Assembly (NCBI RefSeq): GCF_900143645.1
Contig: NZ_FRFD01000004.1
Location: 372,001 to 436,000 of the forward strand
Length of the DNA: 64,000 nt
Source of the DNA: Anaerocolumna xylanovorans DSM 12503
GTDB lineage: Bacteria; Bacillota; Clostridia; Lachnospirales; Lachnospiraceae
Direction: 5' to 3'
Position numbers and translations under genes: made by a program. Positions 16,534 through 25,535 of this stretch are shown in pieces; positions within the stretch are counted from its first letter, which is position 1; each line of letters begins with the position of its first letter. The notes under the pieces were generated by a model. It made no database searches, was not told the origin of the DNA, and saw nothing but the letters and a program-made list of their open reading frames with translations.

Positions 16534-17451
16534 TTATGTCCAAACCATAGCCGCCATGCCTAAGATTACAGGTATGGTCACAATGCTAAATATGGTACTT
16601 AATGCTACACTTTTTACTGCATCCGTATATTTTAACCCATTTAACTGAGCAAATATGGCTACATTGGAGCCTACCGGTGCAGCTGCTGCCGTTAAAACAG
16701 CCAGCTTAATATCAAAAAACTCTTTCGGGAACAGGCTCAATACCGCAAAGGTTACAAGAGGAATTGCCACCAGCCGAAACAGGGTGCAAAGATATGCCTC
16801 TCTTCCCTGAAACAGTTCTTTTCCTTCCATCTGTCCCAAATAAACACCCAAGGTTATCATGGCAACGGGCGCTGTCATAGCGGCAACCATAGAAAGGGTA
16901 TCCGAAAGGATTGCCGGTACTTTTATCGGAAGAAAAAAGAACACAAGCCCAATTCCCAATGCGATTACAATGGGATTTGTCACAAGCTTTTTAAGGGATA
17001 TGGCTTCTCTGCTTCCGCTCATTACTGCTACCCCATAGGTCCATTGCAGTATGTTTACCAGTGCCACAAAGGCCGCCAGATAAAATATTCCCTGTTCTCC
17101 TACTGCTGCCTTTACTAAGGGTATGCCAATAAAGCCTGCATTGGAAAAAGCCGCACCAAAATGCTCTACCCTATACTTATTCCCAAAGACTGCCTTCGAT
17201 AGCAGTATGGATATCGCCAGTGCTATGACAGCCATCAGCAGGGATAACAGCAGCCCAATCAGTTTTTCCCTTGTGAAATCCGTTATATAGGATTTTATAA
17301 TAGATGCCGGAAGAATAATATAAAGCAGCAGTGTTCCAAGCTCCTTATTTCCCTGCATGCTTATTTTTTTATTTTTATATAGTAAAAATCCAACACCCAT
17401 CAGCAAAAACATAATCAGAATCTGCCGAAGTAAAACCAATCCCAACACCAT
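16534..17451 (-). CDS. AEC-family (auxin efflux carrier-like) transporter
   Basis: A 305-residue membrane protein with about ten hydrophobic segments in two halves, as in AEC/malonate-type carriers. The N-terminal half has ILPASIIKSY, and the second has AAAAPVGSNVAIFAQ near residue 265, a pattern of the family. Such proteins transport small organic acids. It is divergent from a LysR gene at 17789 with a 20-bp palindrome between, which is the usual arrangement for LysR control. The start ATG 17451 has GGGAGACTTTTT ahead of it. Its mRNA leader carries repeat copy B. Confidence 0.85.
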   Translation of the reverse strand: MVLGLVLLRQILIMFLLMGVGFLLYKNKKISMQGNKELGTLLLYIILPASIIKSYITDFTREKLIGLLLSLLMAVIALAISILLSKAVFGNKYRVEHFGAAFSNAGFIGIPLVKAAVGEQGIFYLAAFVALVNILQWTYGVAVMSGSREAISLKKLVTNPIVIALGIGLVFFFLPIKVPAILSDTLSMVAAMTAPVAMITLGVYLGQMEGKELFQGREAYLCTLFRLVAIPLVTFAVLSLFPKEFFDIKLAVLTAAAAPVGSNVAIFAQLNGLKYTDAVKSVALSTIFSIVTIPVILGMAAMVWT

Positions 17452-17482
17452 AAAAAGTCTCCCATCGTATTTTTAAACTAAG

Positions 17483-17535
17483 CCTGCGATACTGTTTAAA
17501 TAGAAATCTTGAAAAATGCACTATATTTTTCAAAC
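17483..17535. repeat. Dispersed double-hairpin repeat, copy B (shortened)
   Basis: It begins CCTGCGATACTG, keeps TTTAAATAGAAA and the hairpin TTGAAAAAT/ATTTTTCAA (17509-17517, 17525-17533). The left arm of the first hairpin is missing. An 8-base direct repeat AAACTAAG lies at 17475-17482 and 17532-17539. It sits in the 5' leader of the AEC gene. Confidence 0.6.
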
Positions 17536-17561
17536 TAAGTATAGCAAATTTATTGAAAATA

Positions 17562-17581
17562 ATATAATATAAATATTATAT
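17562..17581. promoter_or_regulatory. Palindrome, possible LysR binding site
   Basis: ATATAATAT and ATATTATAT flank AA and form a perfect 20-bp palindrome between the divergent AEC and LysR promoters. LysR proteins bind T-N11-A dyads in such positions (family knowledge); this sequence is AT-only, so chance cannot be excluded. Confidence 0.4.
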
Positions 17582-17634
17582 AAGATATACTTTTTGTGTT
17601 ATATAGACTTTTTATATTCTTTAAAAATCGCCAG

Positions 17635-17815
17635 GGAAAGGAAGGATTCTATGACCTTTAAACAACTTCAATTTTTCTGCGGAAAGGGAGGGTGCTATGA
17701 CTTTTAAACAACTTCAATTTTTCTGCGGAAAAGGAGGATTCTATGACCTTTAAACAACTTCAATTTTTCTGCGGAAAAGGAGGGTACCATGACTTTTAAG
17801 CAACTTCAATTTTTC
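17635..17815 (+). repeat. Tandem 46-bp repeat of the LysR translation start
   Basis: ATG codons at 17651, 17697, 17743 and 17789 are spaced exactly 46 bases apart, each with its own AGG-rich ribosome site (GGAAGG, GGGAGGG, GGAGGA, GGAGGG). The first three open 18-codon frames (17651-17707, 17697-17753, 17743-17799) that all begin MTFKQLQFFCGKGG and stop with TAA just inside the next frame, giving 11-base overlaps. The fourth ATG is the real LysR gene, which starts MTFKQLQFFRKTAE. The repeat therefore copies the ribosome site plus nine codons three times. Confidence 0.9.
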
Positions 17816-18664
17816 CGCAAGACCGCAGAGCTTGAGAATATCTCCAAGGCAGCAAAGGAACTCTTTGTAGCGCAGCCTGCTCTTAGTAAGGCTATCAAGG
17901 ATCTGGAGGAGGAGCTTGGCTTTCCGTTATTTGACCGGAACGGGAAAAAAATATCCCTGAATCAGAACGGAAGAATTCTCCACAAGCATGTCCAGCTCAT
18001 ACAAAATGACCTGTTACAGTTAGAGCATGAGCTTTCGGAAGCCAACACAAAAGTTCCCCATTCAGCCAACATCTCCATACGGGTTGCTTCAAAGCTCCTG
18101 CCGGATATCTTAAACACCTTCTATATAAAGTATCCGGATTATAATCTAAGAGTATACCAGCTTGAACAGAATCCTTCTTCCCTGCCTCCCTTTGATGTTG
18201 TGATAGATTCCTCGCCAAGCAGCGGCTTTTCCGCTTGGGAATGTGTCAAGCTGCTGGAAGAAAAGATATTATTAGCACTCCCTGCCTCTCATCCGCTGGC
18301 AGGAAAAGAAGAAATTGTTCTTTCTGACCTGACCGGTTACCCCTGCTCTTTACTAAACGAAAGCTATTCTTTAGGAAAGCTTTTGCACTCCAAGTTAGAA
18401 GCAGCCCACTTTCATCCCAATATCATATTTGAAAGCGACAATCCTCATATGATAAGGGACTTTTTAAAGCTTAATCTTACGTATTCTTTTGTGCCTGAAA
18501 AGACCTGGGATATAAAAAAAGACTTCCCCCAGCTTATATTGAGGGAAGTAGTTGATTTTAAATGCAGCCGTGAAATTTATCTTTCTTTTCTGCAAAAGGA
18601 TTACGCTGTTTTAGCTGCCCGAGAATTCACGGCCCATGTTTGGGATTATTTTAAGAATTTATAA
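17789..18664 (+). CDS. LysR-family transcriptional regulator
   Basis: A 291-residue LysR protein. The N-terminal helix-turn-helix covers residues 1-60 (ISKAAKELFVAQPALSKAIK), followed by a linker helix and a periplasmic-binding-like effector domain (about 90-290). It starts at the fourth of four tandem ATG sites, preceded by AAAAGGAGGGTACC. It is divergent from the AEC transporter and SGNH hydrolase genes, which are its likely targets. Translation is probably coupled to the three short upstream frames, so the amount of regulator may depend on the repeat. Confidence 0.92.
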   Translation: MTFKQLQFFRKTAELENISKAAKELFVAQPALSKAIKDLEEELGFPLFDRNGKKISLNQNGRILHKHVQLIQNDLLQLEHELSEANTKVPHSANISIRVASKLLPDILNTFYIKYPDYNLRVYQLEQNPSSLPPFDVVIDSSPSSGFSAWECVKLLEEKILLALPASHPLAGKEEIVLSDLTGYPCSLLNESYSLGKLLHSKLEAAHFHPNIIFESDNPHMIRDFLKLNLTYSFVPEKTWDIKKDFPQLILREVVDFKCSREIYLSFLQKDYAVLAAREFTAHVWDYFKNL

Positions 18665-18697
18665 AGACTTGTCAAACTGCAGGGACGCTTTGACCTT

Positions 18698-18730
18698 GGT
18701 GCCCTAAGGCTCATAAAGCCTTAGGGTACC
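18698..18730. terminator. Hairpin between convergent LysR and solute receptor genes
   Basis: GGTGCCCTAAGGC and GCCTTAGGGTACC form a 13-bp stem with one G-U pair and a 7-base loop. There is no T run directly after it on either strand. A second, weaker pair AGAACCT/AGGTTCT lies at 18759-18801 with TTTT after it on the plus strand. The two convergent genes probably use these to end. Confidence 0.5.
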
Positions 18731-18802
18731 ACCATCACCCCGCTTTTCGTCTTTTTTCAGAACCTGTTTCTCGCTGCGCTCTCTTCAAACTTATAGGTTC
18801 TT

Positions 18803-20344
18803 TTACTTCGTATTTTTTGTAAATCTGTCTAACGCATCCTGCTGAATTTTTAAGAATTCTTCCAGCCCCATATTTTTAAGCTGTGATTTATAACTCTCCC
18901 ATTCCTTATCAGCACCACCTTTTGTAATCCATTGAGCCATCGTAGCATCTACATAACCTTGAATATCAGTATTCAGGGAACTCAACTGTTTCTGTTCATC
19001 TACGGTATACATAACCTGCGGATAATTTTCAACAGCATATGGTTCCAAGTCTTTCGTGATTTCCAGCTTGCCTCCGTCACCATCTAACGTTTTAAATATT
19101 AATTTGCTGGTAAAGTTATCATCTACATATTTGGGACCTTCGTCTCTAAATGCCATAATTTCAGAATATGAGCTTTGTGCCATATCCTTTCCCGGTAAAA
19201 TGGTGTAAGTTCCATCATCATTCTTTTCAGTTGCAACCCCAAAGTCTCCGTAATATGTTTCAACTGTTGCATCATCGGTATAAAATTGATCAACCCATTC
19301 TAAAAGCTTTGCCGGATTATCGCAATTTTTAGTAACCAGAAATTGATTTCTTCCATAGGGATCCTGATCCATCATAACATACTTTTTACCATCCGGTGCT
19401 TCAATTGCCGGTAATGGCACGTATTGATCAGCATTCGGACCAAAAGCTGTAGGCAGCCAGCCATCCGAAACACCTACAAGTGCGATTTCACTATTCATAC
19501 GTTTAGCACCAATTTGAGAATTATCTGTGGTAAATATCTCCTGGTCAAGCAGCTGATTTTTATATAAATAATTTAGCTGATTAATAGCCTCTTTATAGTT
19601 ATCTGTTACCGGATTATAAAGTACAGTATTATTTTCCGGATCCCAATTCATATAATTAACTGAACTGGATGTATATTGAACACCAAATAACGTCATAATC
19701 CGATATATTGTTCCTGTCATTGGTACCTCATCGTTCTTACCATTTTGATTCGGATCTTCTGTTTTGAATTTTTCCAGCACATTTTCTAATTCTTTATAAG
19801 TTGTTGGCATTTCCAGTCCTAAATTATCCAACCACGTTTTATTAATAAAGAGCTGATTTCCCACAACAGGCCGCCCCGGCATTCTTTTAGGAAGACTATA
19901 AATATGACCATCCTCCGAAGTAATCATAGCCTTAACTTTAGGGTCCGCCTCCATAATTTTTTTCAAATTAGGCATATTTTCATCAATATATTTCTCTAAT
20001 GGGATAAATAAATCAATATTTTGAGCTATGTCTGAATCCTGTAATACATTCCCCCCAAAAAAGGCATCCGGCAGGTCACTTCCAGTTAAAAATACACTCT
20101 TTTTATCACCCCAGTCAGAACCATTTTGAATATTCCAATCAACAGTAATTCCGACTTTTGCTTGGGATTCCTTTACAAATCCCTGCAAGTACTCATCCCC
20201 GCTTTTAACACCTCTTACTGCAAGAACACTGAACTCATTGCTGTTACTGTCAGTCTTCTTGACTTCTTTTTTTTCATTGCCGCACCCTGTAAAAATAAGC
20301 GATAGCGCCAGTACTGCCGTAAAAAGTAAAACCGTCTTTTTCAT
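18803..20344 (-). CDS. ABC transporter extracellular sugar-binding lipoprotein (LplA/YtcQ type)
   Basis: A 513-residue solute-binding protein. The signal peptide ends in the lipobox FTGC (Cys near residue 20), followed by an acidic linker. The body is of the long YtcQ/LplA type that partners LplB/YtcP permeases, with KTWLDNLGLEMP and MMDQDPYGRN segments typical of it. ATG 20344 has GGAGAGGTATT in front; the frame to 20383 is an extension without a ribosome site. It is the last gene of the operon that starts with the epimerase at 24365. Substrate is unknown, probably an oligosaccharide. Confidence 0.9.
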   Translation of the reverse strand: MKKTVLLFTAVLALSLIFTGCGNEKKEVKKTDSNSNEFSVLAVRGVKSGDEYLQGFVKESQAKVGITVDWNIQNGSDWGDKKSVFLTGSDLPDAFFGGNVLQDSDIAQNIDLFIPLEKYIDENMPNLKKIMEADPKVKAMITSEDGHIYSLPKRMPGRPVVGNQLFINKTWLDNLGLEMPTTYKELENVLEKFKTEDPNQNGKNDEVPMTGTIYRIMTLFGVQYTSSSVNYMNWDPENNTVLYNPVTDNYKEAINQLNYLYKNQLLDQEIFTTDNSQIGAKRMNSEIALVGVSDGWLPTAFGPNADQYVPLPAIEAPDGKKYVMMDQDPYGRNQFLVTKNCDNPAKLLEWVDQFYTDDATVETYYGDFGVATEKNDDGTYTILPGKDMAQSSYSEIMAFRDEGPKYVDDNFTSKLIFKTLDGDGGKLEITKDLEPYAVENYPQVMYTVDEQKQLSSLNTDIQGYVDATMAQWITKGGADKEWESYKSQLKNMGLEEFLKIQQDALDRFTKNTK

Positions 20345-20500
20345 AATACCTCTCCTTTTATTTTTGTATTTGCTAAGTGCCAACGCCCAAAGTTTTCTAG
20401 GCTTTTTGCTGCTCTATATAAATTCTCTCTTCATTTATGCAAAGCATAAGTAGTGCATCAGCCACTTACACACAAACAAAAAGAAAATTTACACCTGGGA

Positions 20501-21382
20501 TTATTCTTTAATCGACCCAACCATTACGCCTTGATTGAAATATTTTTGTAGAAATGGATACAAGCACATAATTGGTAATGTTGATACCAAAATTGCCGCA
20601 TATTTCATTTTATCCGATAAATTCTGTAATCGCGCTGCTAAATCCCCACTTCCCTGTTTGATCAGGGACTCATTTATTATTAATAATCTTCTAAGTACAA
20701 GCTGTAACGGCTGTAATTCTTCTCTGGTTAAGTAAATCATAGCATCAAACCAGGAGTTCCATATTCCTACGGCAGACCACAAACCTATAACAGCCAATAT
20801 TGCTTTTGATAAAGGCAATACAATTTGAATAAAATATCGGAAAGTCGAACATCCATCCATTTGTGCCGCTTCCCACAAGCTATCGGGTATGTTACTTTTA
20901 AAAAATGTCCTTATTACAATAATGTTATAGCAGGATACTGCAAAAGGCAGTACCATGGCCAATCTATTATCTACAAGCCCAAATTGTTTAACTGTCAGGT
21001 AGGTCGGAATTAGCCCCCCTGAAATAAACATCGGTATTGTAAAATAGATAGTCCAAAATTTTTTGCCAAGGAAATCCTTTCTGGACATTGCATAACCGGC
21101 AGTAACATTTACGATCAGCTGAAATAAGGTACCTGCTGCGGTATAAATAATTGTATTTTTATAGCCGCTCCATATCAATGATTGTTTGAATAATTCCCGG
21201 TAAGCATCAAATTGTATCTTTTTAGGCAATAGCCAGATTTCCCCATTCGCAACCGCTGTAGAATCACTAAAAGAGGCAATAATAATGAACCATAAGGGAT
21301 ACACAATAATAAAAATCATCAGTATTGCAAAAAAGTAAACAAAAAAATTGAACATCTTATCATTTCCAACTTTTGTCTTCAA
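20501..21382 (-). CDS. ABC sugar permease, YtcP type (TTG start)
   Basis: A 293-residue membrane protein with six hydrophobic segments and the EAA-loop motif EAAQMDGCSTFRYF near residue 190. The first helix follows DKMFNFFVYFF. I chose TTG 21382 because AAAGGAG lies five bases ahead of it; the longer frame to 21406 also begins with TTG but has no ribosome site. It forms the translocation pore with the LplB-type permease encoded just upstream, 94 bases away. It lacks an ATPase partner gene here. Confidence 0.85.
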   Translation of the reverse strand: MKTKVGNDKMFNFFVYFFAILMIFIIVYPLWFIIIASFSDSTAVANGEIWLLPKKIQFDAYRELFKQSLIWSGYKNTIIYTAAGTLFQLIVNVTAGYAMSRKDFLGKKFWTIYFTIPMFISGGLIPTYLTVKQFGLVDNRLAMVLPFAVSCYNIIVIRTFFKSNIPDSLWEAAQMDGCSTFRYFIQIVLPLSKAILAVIGLWSAVGIWNSWFDAMIYLTREELQPLQLVLRRLLIINESLIKQGSGDLAARLQNLSDKMKYAAILVSTLPIMCLYPFLQKYFNQGVMVGSIKE

Positions 21383-21476
21383 TTTAACTCCTTTCGCGAA
21401 TATCAAATCTTTGATTTGATATTCCTGAATACGTAGTTAAAAAAACAGTTTTTATTTTTTCAACCTATCTCTTTCC

Positions 21477-22409
21477 TTATAACAGACTGTTATCAGTCAA
21501 TTTTTTTGAAATCTGATTAACCGACAGCAAAACAACGAGATTTATTACTGTATTAAACAAATTGATTGCCGTAGACAAACTATATTGAGCATTTAAAAGA
21601 CCCAGCTTATATACATATGTGGATATTACTTCACTGGCAGTCATATTTAACTGGTTCTGCAGCAAAAAAACTTTTTCGAAACCAACGCTCAAAACGCTTC
21701 CTGATCTAAGAATCAGTAATATCATAGCCGTTGGCAGTATTAAGGGAATGTCTATATTTTTAATTCTCTGCCATTTGGATGCTCCATCCATAATAGCAGC
21801 CTCATAGTATGTCGGGTCAATTGCTGATAGTGCCGCCAGATAGATAATACTATCCCATCCAACATTCTGCCAAACATCCGACCACACATAAATACTGCTG
21901 AACTTACCGGGTTCCCCTATAATATTTGGCATTTGCATATGAAAAAAGCTTAAAATATGTGAAATCACCCCATTACTGGGAGATAAGAACAGGAGGATCA
22001 TTCCACACATAATCATTGTGGAAATAAAATGCGGTAAATAGGTTGTTACCTGAAAAAATTTCTTAAAAAAGCCCTGCTTTATTTGTGTGCACAATAGAGC
22101 TAGCACGATTGGCAAAGGAAAACCAACTAAGATTGAATAAATGCTGATACTCAATGTATTTTTCAAGGTATTCCCAAATTGATAGGATTTGAAAAAACGA
22201 ATAAAATGCTTAAAGCCAACCCAGGGACTGTCCAATATCCCCTTTGCCGGAGAATACTCTTTAAAAGCAATAATGATTCCACTCATTGGAATATACGTGA
22301 AGCAAAATAGAATAACCACCGCCGGCAATATCATTATATATAAAGGAACACTCTTTTTTATCGCATAAGCATAATATCGTTTATTTTTTCTTTTATTATC
22401 CTTACTCAT
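21477..22409 (-). CDS. ABC sugar permease, LplB type
   Basis: A 310-residue membrane protein with six helices. The N-terminus is basic (KDNKRKNKR), the first helix is near residues 20-40, and the EAA-loop motif EAAIMDGASKWQRIKNID lies near residue 205. Start ATG 22409 has GAGAGGTATTTT ahead. It partners the YtcP-type permease and YtcQ-type receptor encoded downstream. Family members import pectic or other oligosaccharides; the neighbouring oxidoreductase and epimerase point to an unusual sugar. Confidence 0.9.
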   Translation of the reverse strand: MSKDNKRKNKRYYAYAIKKSVPLYIMILPAVVILFCFTYIPMSGIIIAFKEYSPAKGILDSPWVGFKHFIRFFKSYQFGNTLKNTLSISIYSILVGFPLPIVLALLCTQIKQGFFKKFFQVTTYLPHFISTMIMCGMILLFLSPSNGVISHILSFFHMQMPNIIGEPGKFSSIYVWSDVWQNVGWDSIIYLAALSAIDPTYYEAAIMDGASKWQRIKNIDIPLILPTAMILLILRSGSVLSVGFEKVFLLQNQLNMTASEVISTYVYKLGLLNAQYSLSTAINLFNTVINLVVLLSVNQISKKLTDNSLL

Positions 22410-22481
22410 AAAATACCTCTCTTCCCCTGGTCTTAAATTCTGATTATATGCTATATAATAACAAGAACCCCGTTTTTCCGG

Positions 22482-23540
22482 CTAAATAATTACTTCATGA
22501 CCAACTTTGGCTGATTGATAAACGGCATCCAGAATTTTCATATTTCTAATGCCATCATCAGCATTGGCATTGCACTCCGTCTTGTCAGTTATACAATTAA
22601 TATAGTGCTGGATTTCCTTTAAAAACGCTTTATGAAAATCAAACTTAGAATCAATGAGTAACCGGTTATTTGCCATATAATCGCATACATTATTTGTCAG
22701 TGTAATCCCGTCATCAATTTTAGCTCCGCCCTCACTGCCATACAATTCCAGCCCTTCAGAGTCATGTTCTATGAACAAATTATAGCTGGTTTCTAAAACG
22801 GCTATTTTATTATTGGAAAACCGGATAACAGCCCCGGCGAAATCTTCCACATCATAAATATTACTGGAAGCAGTAGACGAAACATATCCTGCATTCTTTT
22901 TAATTTGAACCTGGTCCCCGATCTGATCAAATGTATATCCATAAACCGACACCGGTTCCTCACAATCCAACAGATAATTCATCATATCCAGGATATGGAC
23001 TCCTAAATCAATTAATGGTCCGCCGCCTGAGCGTTTTTTATCACTGAACCATCCTCCGGGAGAACCGCTTCTCCTTAAATATTTAGATTTAACATAATAG
23101 ATATCACCAAAGAATTTATTTTGATTTAAATCACGCAGGATTTGGATGTCGTCTCCAAATCTTCTAACTAAACCTACCATTAATAATTTGCCATTCTTTT
23201 CGGCCGCTTGTTTCATTCTTAGTGCTTCTTCTGCATTCATTGCCATTGGTTTTTCGCACAATACATTGACACCGTGGTTTAATGCAGCAATTGAGCACTC
23301 TGCATGGCCCGAGTTCCATGTACATACGCTGACAGCATCTAATTCCTCCTGATCAAGCATTTCCTCAACGGAAGTATACCCATTTTTTACGTGATATTTA
23401 TCCATCATGTGTTTTAATTGTTTTTCGTTAATATCACAAAACGCAGCAATTTCAACGGAATCTATTTTCTGGTAACTTTGAATATGAACATTTGAAATTG
23501 ATCCGACACCAATAATTCCAATCTTAATTTTCTTTTTCAT
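22482..23540 (-). CDS. Gfo/Idh/MocA-family oxidoreductase
   Basis: A 352-residue NAD(P)-dependent sugar or inositol dehydrogenase. The Rossmann motif GVGSIS is at residues 11-16 and the catalytic lysine lies in the conserved CEKPM near residue 96. A later GGGPLIDLGVHILDMM segment holds the typical Asp/His pair. It sits 6 bases after the epimerase, the first gene of the operon, and precedes the ABC importer genes. It probably acts on the imported sugar after or before the epimerase step. The substrate cannot be decided from sequence. Confidence 0.9.
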   Translation of the reverse strand: MKKKIKIGIIGVGSISNVHIQSYQKIDSVEIAAFCDINEKQLKHMMDKYHVKNGYTSVEEMLDQEELDAVSVCTWNSGHAECSIAALNHGVNVLCEKPMAMNAEEALRMKQAAEKNGKLLMVGLVRRFGDDIQILRDLNQNKFFGDIYYVKSKYLRRSGSPGGWFSDKKRSGGGPLIDLGVHILDMMNYLLDCEEPVSVYGYTFDQIGDQVQIKKNAGYVSSTASSNIYDVEDFAGAVIRFSNNKIAVLETSYNLFIEHDSEGLELYGSEGGAKIDDGITLTNNVCDYMANNRLLIDSKFDFHKAFLKEIQHYINCITDKTECNANADDGIRNMKILDAVYQSAKVGHEVII

Positions 23541-23546
23541 AAAGCC

Positions 23547-24365
23547 CTAATTCTCCTCTATTAACTTATTTAAGTATGAAACTGCATGAGCAATGTCCTC
23601 TGCCGGTTTCATTCCGACTTCCCGTTCAATGGTTAAAAAGCCCCTGTATCCCACCTCTTCAAGTGCCTTTATGTATTGCGGAAAGTCCACATTTCCCTGG
23701 CCCAGCGGCAGTTCAATCCACGGCTCCTTGGAATCAGCAGCTTCGGACAGGCCAAGCGGCTTTCCGTCTTTCGCATGTGTATGGACGATATAATCCTTTA
23801 GTGTATAGACACCCTGTACCGGATCATCTTTTGTAACCATAACCAGATTAGCCGGATCATAATTGACAGCAACTCCATTCGATGGCAGTTTGTCCAGGAA
23901 TTTTTTTAGTCTCTTTGCCGGCTCCGGGCCTGTCTCAATTGCAAAATGCGCATCCAGTCTATTGGCATATTCGCTCAGCTCGAAGCATGCTTCCTGCATT
24001 ATCTTATAAGTATCTGACCTTTCGTCTTCCGGTATTGTTCCAATATGTGTCGTAACAATATTCGTATCAAGGTCCTTTGCCAAATCGAGAATTCTTTTTG
24101 ACTTTTCAATAATTATTTTATTTCTGTCAGTATCCGTAAACGGCAATCCAAAATCACCTACTATGGCACTTACACATAAATCTCTGGATTTAATTTCTTT
24201 CAGAAAGTTATTGCGCCTGGCACCCTTTAAATTATCCGGGGATAACTCTCCATCTGTTGCATACATTTGAACTCCATTTACGCCTAATTCATGAGCAATA
24301 TTTAATGCTGTAATATAATCTTTTTTAAATGATTCCAAAATAACTCCAACCAAAAATTTTTTCAT
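23547..24365 (-). CDS. Sugar phosphate isomerase/epimerase (xylose-isomerase-like TIM barrel)
   Basis: A 272-residue TIM-barrel protein of the AP-endonuclease-2/xylose-isomerase superfamily. Candidate metal ligands are Glu in AIETGPE, Asp in NYDPAN, His in HTHAKDG and Glu in LTIERE, each in the usual order. Members epimerise or dehydrate sugars and inositols with a divalent metal. It is the first gene of the operon, behind the promoter at 24397-24424, and is coupled to the Gfo/Idh gene 6 bases later. Confidence 0.88.
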   Translation of the reverse strand: MKKFLVGVILESFKKDYITALNIAHELGVNGVQMYATDGELSPDNLKGARRNNFLKEIKSRDLCVSAIVGDFGLPFTDTDRNKIIIEKSKRILDLAKDLDTNIVTTHIGTIPEDERSDTYKIMQEACFELSEYANRLDAHFAIETGPEPAKRLKKFLDKLPSNGVAVNYDPANLVMVTKDDPVQGVYTLKDYIVHTHAKDGKPLGLSEAADSKEPWIELPLGQGNVDFPQYIKALEEVGYRGFLTIEREVGMKPAEDIAHAVSYLNKLIEEN

Positions 24366-24699
24366 AATGAGCTCCTTCCTTGTGAACTTAGCTTAGATTA
24401 TAAAAAATATTAAGTGCTTTTCAAAGTAGGATACTTGCCCTGAAATAGTAGAATATTGCTCATTTCATTAAAAATACTATCAAAATGCTCTTATCACTGT
24501 ACAATTTATCCAAATTATTTTCAGGAAATTTTTTAAGCTTCTTAAAAAGGCATATGTTTTTATCTATGAATAGAAGAAAAATATTGAAATGTACTAGACA
24601 AAGTTGTAATTCAGATGTATATTAACAAATAAATATAATCTTATATATTAAAATGGGTGTTATTAAATCAGACAATTTGATAGATTGGAGAATGACTTT
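24366..24699. other. Divergent region between epimerase operon and AraC gene
   Basis: The region is AT-rich with no coding frame. It holds the operon promoter on the minus side and the AraC leader on the plus side. AraC sites would be expected upstream of 24424, but I see no clear direct repeat there. Confidence 0.4.
24397..24424 (-). promoter_or_regulatory. Promoter of the epimerase-transporter operon
   Basis: On the minus strand TTGAAA (24419-24424) and TATAAT (24397-24402) are 16 bases apart, giving a short leader of about 30 bases before ATG 24365. Confidence 0.65.
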
Positions 24700-25527
24700 A
24701 TGGAAAGAGACTATGGCTTTTTTGAAGAGCATCTATCAAAATTCAATAAGATTCCATTGATTTACCGTTTTGAAGTAGTCTCGTCTCTAAATAACGGGTT
24801 TGGTGCTCATTGGCATCCCAATATAGAATTACTTTACTTTATAGAAGGGTCGGCAGATGTTTTAATAAATTCTACTTATTACGCTGTGCATGCTGGTGAT
24901 TTCATTATCATTAATTCAAACTTTATCCATAAACTCATCTCCAAGGAAGCACCAACAAAATATCATTGCTTAATTATTGACAATAACTTTTGCTCACAAT
25001 TTTTTTTGGATTATACAGAATCACTATTCAGACCTATGATAAGAAGTGACCAATGTCAAAACATTATGCAAGAAGTAATTTATGAATTCTTAGGAAAACC
25101 CGATACCTACAGAACTGACAATTTAAAAGATTTAACTTTGCTGCTTATCAGGAACTTATTTCGTTATAATAAAGTTGATGATGACACGAATTTCTTAAAA
25201 GAGTCGTCAAAAATTTCACTGGTAAAATCTATTATTGATTATATTAAAAAAAATTACAGTCAACCTATAAACATTGATTCTATGTGTTCGGTAGTATGTA
25301 TCAGTAAATATTATTTATGCAGAACTTTTAAAAGTGTTACAGGTCAAACCATAAACAATTATATTGTCGACTTCAGATGTCAGAAAGCGAAGATATTACT
25401 GAACAATTCAAATTCACCCATCAAAGAAATTTCATACTTATGCGGTTTTCATGATGCCGCTTATTTTACCAAATGCTACAAAAAAGTATTTGGATATATA
25501 CCATCACATGAAAGACAGCCAGTATAA
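24700..25527 (+). CDS. AraC-family transcriptional regulator
   Basis: A 275-residue regulator. The N-terminal cupin-like sensor has HWHPNIELLYF and HAGDFIIINS (about residues 30-75). The C-terminal double helix-turn-helix (about 175-275) carries YLCRTFKSVTGQTINNYI and the signature AYFTKCYKKVFGYIP. ATG 24700 follows GGAG by nine bases; a TTG at 24685 overlaps that site and is rejected. It is divergent from the epimerase/Gfo/ABC operon, which it likely activates in response to the imported sugar. Confidence 0.9.
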   Translation: MERDYGFFEEHLSKFNKIPLIYRFEVVSSLNNGFGAHWHPNIELLYFIEGSADVLINSTYYAVHAGDFIIINSNFIHKLISKEAPTKYHCLIIDNNFCSQFFLDYTESLFRPMIRSDQCQNIMQEVIYEFLGKPDTYRTDNLKDLTLLLIRNLFRYNKVDDDTNFLKESSKISLVKSIIDYIKKNYSQPINIDSMCSVVCISKYYLCRTFKSVTGQTINNYIVDFRCQKAKILLNNSNSPIKEISYLCGFHDAAYFTKCYKKVFGYIPSHERQPV

Positions 25528-25535
25528 CCAGAATA

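Larger units (their letters stand above)
17452..17650. other. Divergent AEC/LysR promoter region
   Basis: It holds repeat copy B (17483-17535) in the AEC leader, a TATACT -10 box for AEC at 17538-17543, and a perfect palindrome ATATAATAT-AA-ATATTATAT (17562-17581). A plus-strand promoter is possible with TTGAAA at 17553-17558 and TTATAT at 17576-17581. The LysR-side leader then enters the tandem repeats. Confidence 0.5.

Noticed and set aside
18698..18801. Possible mobile element end at the hairpins after the LysR gene
   Set aside because: No direct repeats or related copies are seen; two convergent genes need terminators here, which is the simpler reading.
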